A DNA stretch of 64,000 nt from an uncultured Thermanaerothrix sp. (lineage in GTDB: Bacteria; Chloroflexota; Anaerolineae; Anaerolineales; Anaerolineaceae). Below the pieces are notes generated by a model. That model made no database searches, was not told where the DNA came from, and was given only the letters and a program-made list of their open reading frames with translations. Both the position numbers and the translations under genes were made by a program. The DNA lies in NCBI RefSeq assembly GCF_938028735.1, contig NZ_CALIMF010000014.1, forward strand, positions 186,001-250,000. Reading direction: 5' to 3'. Positions 9,362 to 18,900 of this stretch are shown in pieces; positions within the stretch are counted from its first letter, which is position 1; every line of letters begins with the position of its first letter.

Positions 9362-10615
9362 GTGGCAGTTTTGTTATCGGTGGAAGAAGTTATCGAACGC
9401 ATCCTTGATCAACTTAAGCCACTTCCTCCTGAAACAATCCCCCTTGACCAAGCGCTAGGGCGGGTGCTAGCCAGGCCCATTGTGGCGCCCCTCGATTTGC
9501 CTCCCTTTGCCAACAGCAGTGTGGATGGTTTTGCAGTTAGGGCCGCGGATGTGAGTACGGCTTCACCCGAACACCCCGTCGAATTAACCGTCATTGCCGA
9601 TATACCGGCTGGCGTTTTCCCCCACATCCCCCTTTCGGCAGGATGCGCCGCCCAGATTATGACCGGTGCACCCTTGCCCGATGGCGCTGACGCCGTTGTG
9701 CCGGTGGAACATACCAACCTTTCTTTCCAAAAGGTTGCTCATCAACCCCCATCCATCGTTCGCATCTTCACCCCGGTAAGACCAGGCGACAACATACGTC
9801 CCAAGGGCCAAGATCTTACTCAAGGTCAGCTCGTTTTTGCTGCTGGTCATCGTTTACGCCCTCAGGATCTTGGATTGCTGGCCGCTTTAGGGATGTCCAA
9901 GGTTGAGGTGCATGGCCGGCCGCGGATTGCTCTGTTTTCTTCAGGGGACGAACTCCTTCCTCCTGGCTCTCCGCTAACTCCAGGCAAAATCTACGATTCT
10001 AACCGCCTCATGTTAAGGGTTCTAATTGAGCAAACCGGAGGCGAAGCGGTGGATCTGGGCATAGTAGCCGATACACTAGACGCCGTCCATATTGTGCTGA
10101 ATACAGCAGTGGAAAAGAGAGCCAATCTGCTCCTTTCTTCGGGGGGTGTTAGCGTAGGGACTTACGATCACGTACGAGGGCTCATGGAACGGGAAGGAGA
10201 GGTGCACCTTTGGCGTGTTAACATACGACCGGGGAAACCACTCCTTTTTGGAAAGTACCGCGGAGTACCTGTCTTGAGCTTACCAGGTAATCCTGTCTCT
10301 GCCTTTGTGGGGTTTCTGGTGTTTGTCCGCCCGGCCATTTATCGCATGGCAGGTCTTCCATCCGCGCCAGTGCCGGTGCTCAAGGCCACTCTTGAGCACG
10401 CTGTTGAGTCGGATGGACGCAAGAGCTATTTACGGGCCATTGTGCGCCATGAAAGGGGGGAACGCTTAGTGCGTCTGGCTGGACATCAGGGATCTGGAAA
10501 TCTCTATGGGCTGGTTCAAGCAAATGCCATACTGATTGTCCCCGCGGGGGTAAAATCCATCGCCGCAGGAAGCGAGGTAGAGATATGGCCCTTAGAAAAC
10601 TTCCTCGGACAATGA
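9362..10615 (+). CDS. moeA: Molybdopterin molybdenumtransferase MoeA
   Basis: Inserts molybdenum into adenylylated molybdopterin at the end of Moco synthesis. The 417 residues cover the four MoeA domains, with SSVDGFAV near residue 52, the MTGAPLPDGADAVV segment, the MogA-like core (GGVSVGTYD) and LPGNPVSAFV. The GTG start at 9362 is preceded by GCGGAGGT. It lies 23 bases after rel and 7 bases before the VKOR gene, so probably one transcript. No other molybdenum cofactor gene is in the window. Confidence 0.9.
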   Translation: MAVLLSVEEVIERILDQLKPLPPETIPLDQALGRVLARPIVAPLDLPPFANSSVDGFAVRAADVSTASPEHPVELTVIADIPAGVFPHIPLSAGCAAQIMTGAPLPDGADAVVPVEHTNLSFQKVAHQPPSIVRIFTPVRPGDNIRPKGQDLTQGQLVFAAGHRLRPQDLGLLAALGMSKVEVHGRPRIALFSSGDELLPPGSPLTPGKIYDSNRLMLRVLIEQTGGEAVDLGIVADTLDAVHIVLNTAVEKRANLLLSSGGVSVGTYDHVRGLMEREGEVHLWRVNIRPGKPLLFGKYRGVPVLSLPGNPVSAFVGFLVFVRPAIYRMAGLPSAPVPVLKATLEHAVESDGRKSYLRAIVRHERGERLVRLAGHQGSGNLYGLVQANAILIVPAGVKSIAAGSEVEIWPLENFLGQ

Positions 10616-10622
10616 GGCACTC

Positions 10623-11042
10623 TTGAAACGCTTACGGCTATCCATCCTCATCCTTGGCCTGATCGGCTTGATAGACTCGCTCTATCTAACCTGGATTAAG
10701 ATTAGCCACACTGAAGCTCTCTGCCTGCCTGGTTTCGGTAACTGTGATATTGTCAATAACAGCCGCTATTCCGAAATCATGGGTATACCCATTGCCTTGC
10801 TAGGGGCATTGGCTTATCTGACCATCCTGGGACTGCTTTTCGTTGAGCAACGAATGCCCCACTGGCAGGAAAACACGAGTTTGATCCTTTTTGGCGTAAC
10901 CTTAGCCGGGACAGGTTATTCAGCCTACTTGACTTACCTGGAATTTGCGATTATAAAAGCGATTTGCCCGTTCTGCCTGCTTTCGGCGATTGTCATGGGG
11001 CTTTTATTCGTAATTGCCATCGTTCGACTGGCAAAGGCATGA
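10623..11042 (+). CDS. Vitamin K epoxide reductase (VKOR) family protein
   Basis: A 139-residue membrane oxidoreductase with four predicted helices. VKOR homologues re-oxidise DsbA-like thiol oxidases using quinone, replacing DsbB. The four signature cysteines are visible: the loop pair Cys34 and Cys41 (CLPGFGNC), and the active-site CPFC at Cys115 and Cys118. The conserved Ser/Thr of the family can be Ser47. It is the stand-alone form with no fused thioredoxin domain. The start is a TTG at 10623 after GAGG, just downstream of moeA. It implies extracytoplasmic disulfide formation in this organism. Confidence 0.88.
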   Translation: MKRLRLSILILGLIGLIDSLYLTWIKISHTEALCLPGFGNCDIVNNSRYSEIMGIPIALLGALAYLTILGLLFVEQRMPHWQENTSLILFGVTLAGTGYSAYLTYLEFAIIKAICPFCLLSAIVMGLLFVIAIVRLAKA

Positions 11043-11070
11043 GGGCAACATCAAAGAGGAGGAAAAATAC

Positions 11071-11304
11071 ATGCCCAAAATTCGTTGCCATTACATTGAT
11101 TGTGCATTCCTGGATGAAGGGTATTGTAGCGCAGCGCTCATTGAACTTGACCCCGACTCAGGATGCCTGACTTACTCTCCCACCGCCGAAACCCCGGCTG
11201 AGGAGGAATGGGAAGAGGAGGAAGAACTCGAAGAATGGGAGGATCTGGAAGAGTTGGAAGAAGAAGAGGAAGAAGAGTGGCTGGATGACGAAGAAGAATT
11301 CTGA
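11071..11304 (+). CDS. Small DUF1540-like Cys protein with very acidic tail
   Basis: A 77-residue protein of unknown function. The N-terminal 35 residues have four cysteines (Cys6, Cys11, Cys19, Cys32) in a spacing resembling DUF1540, probably a small metal-binding knuckle. The last 35 residues are almost only Glu, Asp and Trp (runs such as EEEWEEEEELEEW). The ATG at 11071 follows AAGAGGAGG, a strong ribosome-binding site; a start upstream at 11014 is unlikely. It lies 28 bases after VKOR and is followed by a terminator. The family match is by pattern only. Confidence 0.75.
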   Translation: MPKIRCHYIDCAFLDEGYCSAALIELDPDSGCLTYSPTAETPAEEEWEEEEELEEWEDLEELEEEEEEEWLDDEEEF

Positions 11305-11348
11305 GCCGCTCCGGGAAACTCCCAAGTAAATAAACCTTCCCATCCAAG

Positions 11349-11374
11349 ACCCCGGGAGAAACGCCGGGGTTTTT
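11349..11374 (+). terminator. Rho-independent terminator after the rel-moeA-VKOR block
   Basis: ACCCCGG and CCGGGGT form a 7-bp stem with an eight-base loop followed by TTTTT. Confidence 0.85.
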
Positions 11375-11399
11375 GGTGTATAACCTTAAATGAGTGACC

Positions 11400-12668
11400 A
11401 TGGACGCTGAAATCCGAAGGCATTTTCGCTTTAATTTTTGGGTCAACTTGCTGGACGGGGGCTTTTTTGGCTTTGCTTTTGGCTTTGCCTCTCTTTCCAC
11501 AGTTCTCCCCCTCTTCATTGCCACTATGAGCGACTCAGCAGTATTGGTTGGCCTAGTCCCCGCCATTCATGTTGTGGGGTGGCAACTACCTCAACTCTTT
11601 ACTGCCCAAAGAGTCCAAGCACTGAACCGCTTCAAACCATGGGTGCTTTTCATGACCATCCATGAGCGTATTCCTTTTGTATTTCTCAGCCTGGTCGCTT
11701 GGCTTAGCCCCACGCTGGGAAAAACTACTACCCTCTGGCTCTCTTTCTTTTTGCTAACCTGGCAGGGCTTGGGAGGAGGCCTGACCGCTAACGCGTGGCA
11801 GAACATGATCGGAAAGATCATTCCCTCCGAGTACCGCGCCACCTTTTTTGGATTGCAATCAGCAGCGGCAAATTTGTTAGGCAGTGCCGGGGCGGCTTTG
11901 GCTGGCTTGATTCTGGAACGCCTGGTTTTTCCGGGCAATTTTGCCCTATGCTTCCTTTTGGCCTCGCTGATGATGGGGCTCTCTTATTTCTTCATCAGCC
12001 TGACTCGCGAACCCGAACATTACGTTGAGACCAATCCAAGAGATACAAAAGCCTTCTGGGCAGAGGTACGCAAAATTCTTACTTGCGATAAATCTTTCAC
12101 TTGGTACTTGGTTGGAAGAATTCTTTTTCAGTTCTCCATGATGGCATTTGCCTTCTATATGGTATATGCGGTCCAGGAGCGCGGAATGGGCAAATTCGAA
12201 GCCGGTATCATGACTAGCGTCCTGTTCATTACCCAGGTGATTGCCAATCCCCTCTTGGGCTGGCTGGCAGACCGTTGGAAACGTCAACCAGTGCTTGAGC
12301 TGGGCGCCCTTGCGGTCGTTTTGAGCGCACTACTGGCATGGTTTGCCCCTGCCCTGAGCTGGTTTTACCTAGTTATGATCCTAACCGGCATTGCCAACAC
12401 CGTTTTTTGGGCCATCGGTCTAGCCATCACCCTAGAGTTTGGGCAGGAGTCTCAGCGTCCTACCTACGTGGGCTTAGCCAACACACTAATTGCCCCAGCA
12501 GCAGCTTTATCTCCTTTGGTAGGCGGATGGTTGGCCGATCAGTGGGGCTATCCGGCCACATTTGCAGCGTCTACGTGTCTCGGTCTAATTGCCTTGGCAG
12601 TACTTCACTTCTTCGTCCAATCTCCAGAACGCGGTCAGTCCATTACTGCAAATTCCACCTCAGGGTAG
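11400..12668 (+). CDS. Major facilitator superfamily transporter
   Basis: A 422-residue inner-membrane carrier with about 11-12 hydrophobic helices and the short polar loops typical of MFS proteins. The loop LADRWKRQP resembles the motif-A signature between helices. The N-terminal half has GGFFGFAFGFASLSTVLPLF in helix 1. Substrate cannot be inferred. The ATG at 11400 is used, with a GTG six bases upstream as alternative. It starts a new transcript after the terminator at 11349. Its 3' end overlaps the convergent beta-propeller gene by nine bases. Confidence 0.85.
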   Translation: MDAEIRRHFRFNFWVNLLDGGFFGFAFGFASLSTVLPLFIATMSDSAVLVGLVPAIHVVGWQLPQLFTAQRVQALNRFKPWVLFMTIHERIPFVFLSLVAWLSPTLGKTTTLWLSFFLLTWQGLGGGLTANAWQNMIGKIIPSEYRATFFGLQSAAANLLGSAGAALAGLILERLVFPGNFALCFLLASLMMGLSYFFISLTREPEHYVETNPRDTKAFWAEVRKILTCDKSFTWYLVGRILFQFSMMAFAFYMVYAVQERGMGKFEAGIMTSVLFITQVIANPLLGWLADRWKRQPVLELGALAVVLSALLAWFAPALSWFYLVMILTGIANTVFWAIGLAITLEFGQESQRPTYVGLANTLIAPAAALSPLVGGWLADQWGYPATFAASTCLGLIALAVLHFFVQSPERGQSITANSTSG

Positions 12669-14024
12669 CCATTCCGGAAAGGCTCCATCAACCGCCACTA
12701 CTTGGTTCTGCAGCCTATCACGCCACCAGATCACGATCTGGGGAACCGCATCCGAGGAAGTGAGATCATAACGCTGATATGCCAATCCACGCCCGGCCGG
12801 CTCCCACCGGTAAGCGGCCGTGCTGAAAATCGCCTCTGTGGTAATAGGAATAGCACCCTCCCCGGTATCTAGGGATTCCATCGGTATCAGCCAAAGTTGT
12901 TTACCCACCGGACCATTGAGAACCCGTTTGCCGACAACGACCCATTGACCATCAGGGGATTCGGCAGGCGTGCTCACATCCCAGATCTCTTGAGTTGCAG
13001 AAAAAAGGTGACGCGTGGTCTGTATCGTCAGATCAGCCAGATAAGCCGAACGATATGGCAAAAGGGTATCCCCCTGCTCTATCACAAAAAACAGGCGTTG
13101 ACTGTCCCACAACCAGTGTGGTGATTGGCTAACATTAGTCGGGATCACGGCAACTGTCCGATCCTCTCTGCCAATGACGCGAATCCCCAGGGCTCCCTTA
13201 TCATAAATTGCCAAGTAGTTCCCGTCAGGCGACCAAGTGGGCAGGGTTGGGACTAAACCCGGCGCACTTACCAATTGGATCGCCCGCCCTTTAGCAAAAT
13301 CGTAACCCCATAGCGCGGAACTTTGTTGCCCTTTTTGGTCAGCTCCAAAACGCACAAAGGTGATCCACTTACCGTCCGGTGTCCAGGCCGGCTCATGGCA
13401 GCGATCCTGACCACAAGCCACCAGGATACGCTGGTTTTGGCCCTGGCGATTAACTACCCCTAGATCAATACCTCCCTGATCATTACGAACGCTAAACACA
13501 ATAGACTCCCCATCAGGTGAGGCAGCAAATTCCACCACCCGTCCAGAGGTGTTGGTCAGGCGTTGGGTTACTTGTCCATCCAGGGTAACGCTAGAAACCT
13601 CGGGGGATTCGTTTGGATTTCCCAAATAGAGAAGAAGCGGCTCCCGCACCCTGAATGTAAACCGCAACGCCTGAGTAACGCGGATACCATCTGCGTAACT
13701 CCACCCCGCTCTCAATTCCAGAGAATAGGTTTGGCCGGGTTCAAAACTGGTAACTGGCCAGAACCATAGCTGCCTTTCCCGCCATTCGAAATACCCCTGA
13801 GTGGCGGGCTCCAAATGCCAGGCTGATTCCACACTTGGTTCACTAACTTTGCCGGGAAATTCCAATACGATGGGTCCCCTTTGCCCGATTTCTCCCCCTG
13901 CGACTGAGCGAAGTTGTGGCATCGCCTCGGAGCGAGATACACCTGCCAAAAACCAGACCACTCCCCCGGTTATTATTAATGAAACAGCCAGAACCACCCT
14001 ATCTCGACGGTTGAAGAAGATCAT
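12660..14024 (-). CDS. Membrane-anchored TolB-like beta-propeller protein
   Basis: A 454-residue extracytoplasmic protein. Residues 10-28 form a signal anchor. An Ig-like domain of the SbsA type follows (GPIVLEFPGKVSEPS, then FEPGQTYSLELRAG). From about residue 145 come TolB/WD40-like blades with repeated SPDG or TPDGKW motifs (near residues 170, 215, 265 and 355). Such proteins usually act as scaffolds or ligand-binding modules outside the cell; no enzymatic motif is visible. AAAAGGG precedes the ATG at 14024. The neighbouring LysM gene on the same strand is 147 bases upstream, and no clear promoter was found between them. Confidence 0.8.
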   Translation of the reverse strand: MIFFNRRDRVVLAVSLIITGGVVWFLAGVSRSEAMPQLRSVAGGEIGQRGPIVLEFPGKVSEPSVESAWHLEPATQGYFEWRERQLWFWPVTSFEPGQTYSLELRAGWSYADGIRVTQALRFTFRVREPLLLYLGNPNESPEVSSVTLDGQVTQRLTNTSGRVVEFAASPDGESIVFSVRNDQGGIDLGVVNRQGQNQRILVACGQDRCHEPAWTPDGKWITFVRFGADQKGQQSSALWGYDFAKGRAIQLVSAPGLVPTLPTWSPDGNYLAIYDKGALGIRVIGREDRTVAVIPTNVSQSPHWLWDSQRLFFVIEQGDTLLPYRSAYLADLTIQTTRHLFSATQEIWDVSTPAESPDGQWVVVGKRVLNGPVGKQLWLIPMESLDTGEGAIPITTEAIFSTAAYRWEPAGRGLAYQRYDLTSSDAVPQIVIWWRDRLQNQVVAVDGAFPEWLP

Positions 14025-14171
14025 ATTAGCCCTTTTGGGAACACCCTGTCAGGTCAAATCAATACATGCACTATATCAATTTTCACGATCCATCCTGCCC
14101 CTCTACAGGAAAACAGGAGGCTCATATTCCCGGCTCTTAGCCCAGAAAATGCCCCACCTATTCCAATAAGG

Positions 14172-14909
14172 TCATGGACTGGGAGTAACCGTTGGAGTAA
14201 GGGTAGGGAATATGGTTCCCGCGGGTGTGCTGGTAGGGGCACGGGTGGGTGTCGGGGTTACAATGTTGACTGGAATTATGAGCTTTTGCCCCACAAATAT
14301 CTTGTTCTTATCCTCAATCTTGTTCTCCCGCATGATAGCGTCCACCGTGCTGTTGAATCGCGCGGCAATCAGATCGAGCGTGTCATTGGCAACCACATAA
14401 TACTCAATACGAGTACCCCGCGGCAGATTAGTTGGCAAGGGTGTTGCTGTAGGAAGGGTCTGACCGGGGACTGGAATCAGAATCTTGTCCCCCACCCGAA
14501 TCGGGCACTGATCTAAAGGAAAGTTATTGATCGCCAAAAGAACCAGCAAATCAACGTTGTACTTGATTGCCAAATCGTAACACGTATCTCTCTCTTGCAC
14601 CGTGTATTCGAACGGGGCGCTGGGCGTAGGGGTCTCAGTGGGAAGCGGCGTTTCGGTAATGGTTGGAGTGTTGGAGGGCGTAGGAGTGGGCTGAGTAGGA
14701 GTTGGCGTTAAGGTTGCTGTGGCAGAAGGGGTCGGTGAAGCAAAAAGGGCCAGCAGACCGCTGCGGTTAGGTCCCGTTAACGAGACAATCAGAATGATCA
14801 CCCCAACAACGACCAGCACGATAGCCAACCCCCAAATGATAAAAGGCATCATCTGCTGACGCCGGCGATATGCCTCGATAACGTTTTGGGGAGATTGCTT
14901 TCCAGCCAT
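14172..14909 (-). CDS. LysM-repeat membrane protein with Pro/Thr-rich linkers
   Basis: A 245-residue protein predicted to bind peptidoglycan outside the membrane. A cytoplasmic head of about 22 residues is followed by a membrane helix (23-45) and a Thr/Pro-rich linker (58-98). Two LysM modules follow: FEYTVQERDTCYDLAIKYNV and, after another PT linker, IEYYVVANDTLDLIAARFN. A short PT tail closes the protein. AAAGGACACAACC precedes the ATG. A similar two-LysM protein is encoded at 22842. No hydrolase domain is attached, so it may be structural or a regulatory sensor of the wall. Confidence 0.85.
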   Translation of the reverse strand: MAGKQSPQNVIEAYRRRQQMMPFIIWGLAIVLVVVGVIILIVSLTGPNRSGLLALFASPTPSATATLTPTPTQPTPTPSNTPTITETPLPTETPTPSAPFEYTVQERDTCYDLAIKYNVDLLVLLAINNFPLDQCPIRVGDKILIPVPGQTLPTATPLPTNLPRGTRIEYYVVANDTLDLIAARFNSTVDAIMRENKIEDKNKIFVGQKLIIPVNIVTPTPTRAPTSTPAGTIFPTLTPTVTPSP

Positions 14910-15074
14910 GGTTGTGTCCTTTTCTCTACATAAAGAGTCAGTTGCCTATTTACAGGCCAAAGCAAATTACCTTATCGCTGTCAAGTGCTAAAGTAATTCT
15001 ACCAAAAAATACGCAGGTACAATTTGTCCCCTTTTCCTTGGTGTCGCACAGTCACCCTAGCATCAAATGGCTCA

Positions 15075-15083
15075 TGATATAAT
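15075..15083 (+). promoter_or_regulatory. Extended -10 promoter of the partner-switching operon
   Basis: TGATATAAT is an extended -10 (TGnTATAAT) ending 48 bases before the start codon of the STAS gene. A -35 is not obvious, as often with extended -10 promoters. The flanking 14910-15131 stretch contains nothing else I can support. Confidence 0.5.
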
Positions 15084-15131
15084 CTTTTGAAGCAACTCAC
15101 CTAGATATGTATTATGTGGAGGCTTTCAATC

Positions 15132-15467
15132 ATGGAAATCGAACATACCGCCTATAAGCGTTGCGATCTCATTAAGGTGAAAGGGCGATTAGACAGCGCT
15201 AGTGCACCCGATTTTGAGGAGAAACTTAAGCAAATCACCAATTCGGGGCGTTACCGCATTGTGCTCGACATGGAAGATCTGCAATTCATCTCAAGCGCAG
15301 GGCTAAGAGCGCTGATCAGCACCCAGAAGATCTGCCGCCGTTACAATCGCGGAGAAGTCGTGTTGGCCAACGTTCCCGAGAATATCAAGGCTGCTCTTGA
15401 TCTTGCGGGCTTTACCACGTTGTTCAAGCTTTATCCCGACGTGGTCTCAGCCGTGGCGAATGTTTGA
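15132..15467 (+). CDS. Anti-anti-sigma factor (STAS domain)
   Basis: A 111-residue single STAS domain of the SpoIIAA/RsbV type. In partner switching, the unphosphorylated form captures the serine kinase and frees its target. The phosphorylation segment reads LQFISSAGLRALIS; Ser55 aligns with the phospho-Ser of SpoIIAA, while the usual Asp before it is Ser54. GGAGG at 15118-15122 sets the ATG at 15132; the longer frame from 15114 would contain that site. It overlaps the kinase gene by eight bases and heads an operon with kinase and phosphatase. Confidence 0.9.
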   Translation: MEIEHTAYKRCDLIKVKGRLDSASAPDFEEKLKQITNSGRYRIVLDMEDLQFISSAGLRALISTQKICRRYNRGEVVLANVPENIKAALDLAGFTTLFKLYPDVVSAVANV

Positions 15468-15894
15468 ACCGCATGTTGATGCACTAATGCCTAAGTTTAC
15501 ATTTCCAGGGCGATATGAAAGCCTGGCCCAAATTGCCGCTTTAGTCCGCCAAGCCACGCAGGAACTGGGACTTAGTTCTCTAGACGCTTACACGGTTGAA
15601 ATGGCCGTTGATGAAGCCTGCAGTAATATCATTGAGCATGCTTACGGCGGGGAAGGGCGAGGTGAGATTGAATTAGAATACATGATTGAGGCCAACTCGC
15701 TGATCATCAGGCTGCGTGACCACGGTAAACCCTTTGACCCCAAGAAAGTCCGTCCCCCTCGGCGAGATGCTCCCCTTAAGAAGCGCCGTAACCATGGATT
15801 GGGACTTTATTTCATTTACCAATGGATGGACGAAGTTCACTTCGACTTCAGCGAAGGCACCAACACACTAACTATGATAAAACGCAAGAAATAG
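15460..15894 (+). CDS. Anti-sigma-factor serine kinase (RsbW/SpoIIAB-like)
   Basis: A 144-residue GHKL ATPase that would phosphorylate the STAS protein encoded just upstream and bind its regulatory target. The N box EACSNIIEHAY, the G1 box RDHGKPFDP and the G2 box HGLGLYFI are present in the right order. The ATG at 15460 lies within the end of the STAS gene; an ATG at 15487 is an alternative. The phosphatase gene follows 16 bases later. No sigma factor is encoded nearby, so the downstream target is unknown. Confidence 0.88.
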   Translation: MFEPHVDALMPKFTFPGRYESLAQIAALVRQATQELGLSSLDAYTVEMAVDEACSNIIEHAYGGEGRGEIELEYMIEANSLIIRLRDHGKPFDPKKVRPPRRDAPLKKRRNHGLGLYFIYQWMDEVHFDFSEGTNTLTMIKRKK

Positions 15895-15910
15895 GAATGC
15901 ATGCCCTTCC

Positions 15911-18900
15911 ATGGTTGAACCCAAGATTCTCCCAAGCTTTGATGAGGTTTTTCGCCTTGGGGAACATCTTCTGGGACTTCCCGATACCCGCTCCCAAATG
16001 GTGCTTATTGAACAGCGCCTTCGGGAGTGGTTGGATGTTAAGGCCTCGCTTTGGTTCTCTGAGCCTCAATACCCACTACCGGGAGAACCCGAAGTTCCAC
16101 TTCTCAGTGACCCGATTGGCCCCGCCCTCGCCAAACGCTGTGCCCAACAGCGCACGATTCTCTCTGATCCAGATACCCCCCTCATAAATCCTTCTGCCCC
16201 CTCACCCACCGTTGCTTTTCCCCTTATCTTACGGGATCTGTTGCTGGGGGTCCTCGTGATCAGCCGTCCTCGGGGCCCCGCGCTGAGTCACCAGGAAATC
16301 CGTTTCCTTGAAACTCTAGCTTACCATTTAGTTTTGGCTCTTCAAGCCTTCCGACAAGAGCGCATTAAAATCTGGCGCACTGAACAACTAACGTTGGTAC
16401 GTACGATTACCTCACAAATCACACGCTTCACAGATGTACGTGCGCTTTGCCATCAAATCGCTCTCCAGATTCAGGAAACCTTCGATTTTTACTATGTGGG
16501 CCTTTTTGAGATGGACGAGACCGATGGCGTGCTACGCTTCTGTGCCGGTGCCGGAAAGAGCACCCCGGCTTATCACCAAGATTTTGATGCCATCCATTTG
16601 GGGCAGGGCATCATTGGTAGTGTCGCCCAAAGCGGTCAAGAAATCATCGCCCGCAATGTCCAGCAGGAGCCACGCTATCGCTTTAGCTCAGTATTGCCCG
16701 AAACCCTTTCAGAAGCCGCTTTTCCCATTAAACATGGCGAACGTCTCTTAGGGGTCTTAGACTTACAAAGTGAACGCCCAAATGCCTTTCACGAGTACGA
16801 CTTGATCCTGTTCCGCTCGCTGGCCGACGCTATTGCAATAGCCTTTGAAAGCATTAAGCTCTATCAAATCCTAACCCATCGTGCTGATCGCATTTCTGCA
16901 TTACTCGAGATCAACCATACGCTAACCTCCATTTTAGATTTGGATCGTCTTTTAGATGAAGTAGTCAAGGCCATTCAGCGTTGGTTCGGTTACCCATATG
17001 TGCACTTATTCAGTGTTCACCAAGGACGGCGGAAAATTTTTTACGAAGCCGGCAGTGGTGCCCGCAGCAAAGCCTTTGAGGAGCATCAAATTAGCTATGA
17101 TCTGGATGACCCCACCGGCATTATCCCCTGGGTTGCGCGTGAGGGCAAGGTTTACCTGGCTAACGATGTAGAATCCGACTCCCTCTATCGCCCCTCGCCC
17201 CTACCGCCCGAAACAACTCGATCTGAATTGGCCATTCCTCTGGCCTATGGGGGCGAAGTGCTGGGAGTGCTTGATTTGCAGTCGGATCATCCGAATGCCT
17301 TTGATCCTGAGGATTTAGCCTATCTTGAGGCCTTGGGTGCCAGCATCGCCATTGCTATGCGCAATGCTATGCTCTACCGTACCGAATCCTGGCGCCGGCA
17401 AGTAGCCGATTCATTTCGCGATATCGCTGGGCTGATCTCCGAGAACGTCAATCTAGAAGACTTGCTCGAACGTATCCTGGCCGAACTCGAGCACAACTTG
17501 CCTTGCGAGGCCGCTGCTATCTGGCTTCTTGAAGAACCGTATCGGCCCGAAACCAAGCAACCTCCCAACCTCCGCCTGGCCGCTGTTCACGGCATCGCTT
17601 CAACACGACTTGAACAGATTGCCGCCGAAGAGAACGAAGCGCGCCAATGGCTCGAACACGCTCTGCAACAAACCGAACCGTCTATCCGAAAACCCATTGA
17701 CCCCTACGACCCACTAGGGCGAGCGCTTGGCTTCCCAGCCGACTATTCTGCCATCCTTGCCCCCTTAAAGGCTGGGGGGCAGGTACTAGGTTTGCTACTT
17801 TTTGCGCACCACACAGGGGGGCGCTACGGCAGCGAGGCGCTTCTTATTGCAGCAACGCTGGCCAGTTACGCTGCTGTGGCAATTCAAAACAATCGCCTCT
17901 TCGCCTCTGCCCAGGAGCAGGCCTGGATTTCTACTATCTTACTTCAGGTTGCTGAAACCAATCAGACGCTTCGTTCAGTAGAAGAACTGGCTGAAACCTT
18001 AACTCGCCTGATTCCTTTGCTGGTCGGCATTAAGGAGTGTGCTTTTTTCATATGGGATGATGCCCGGCAGGCCTTTTTCATGCTGGCTGAGCATGGATTG
18101 CCCACTCTCCTATCCCCCCACCTGCCTTTTGATAGCCGTATTCCGGCTGTCGCACGCTTGTTAGAAACCCGAGAGCCGGTCTTTATCCAGGACCCGGCTA
18201 AGGAGATATCCTTCCTGGACATTGATTTACGTGCCAGTGATGGCACTTATCTGGTGCTCCCCCTCATAAGTCGCAATGAGATTCTCGGAGCATTGTTGAT
18301 TGGATACCACCCTGAGCATACGCACACGGGTTACCGCTTTGACCCCCAGCTCCTGGCTATTCTGCAGGGAATTGCCCAGCAAGCCGCCATGGCTCTGGAG
18401 AACATCCGCCTGCTAGACGCGCGTCAGGAAGAGGCGTACGTTACCGCAGCCTTGCTACAGGTAGCCCAAGCCATTGTGAGTCAAACCACTCTGGACGACA
18501 TGTTAGACACCACCGTCCATCTTATCCCCATCCTGGTAGGAGCAGAGGCGTGCGCAATTTACCTATGGGATGCCGAGAAAGAGGAATACCGTCTGGTGAA
18601 GGCCTTTGACCAGGATCACCATCATCAAACCGACCTCGAGGGGACAGCATATCCTTGCGGCCATGCCCCTTTATTAGATTTCATTCACCAGTACGATACC
18701 TTGATTACATGCCCGCTTCAACATGACAATCTACCAATCGCGGAATGGGCTCACCACTCTCTAGTCACCGATGAAGAAGTGGAAACCAAGGCCTCATACC
18801 GCCTTTTAGGCATCCCTCTTTCCGTCAAAGGGGAACGCTACGGAGCCCTTTTAGTCCGCGATGCTCTCTATCCTAGCGCCTCCCAAGAACGCCGCCTGGA

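Noticed and set aside
14600-14730. Repetitive segment considered as CRISPR or satellite
   Set aside because: It encodes Thr/Pro-rich linker codons in frame; the same holds for 23430-23625 and 50330-50445.
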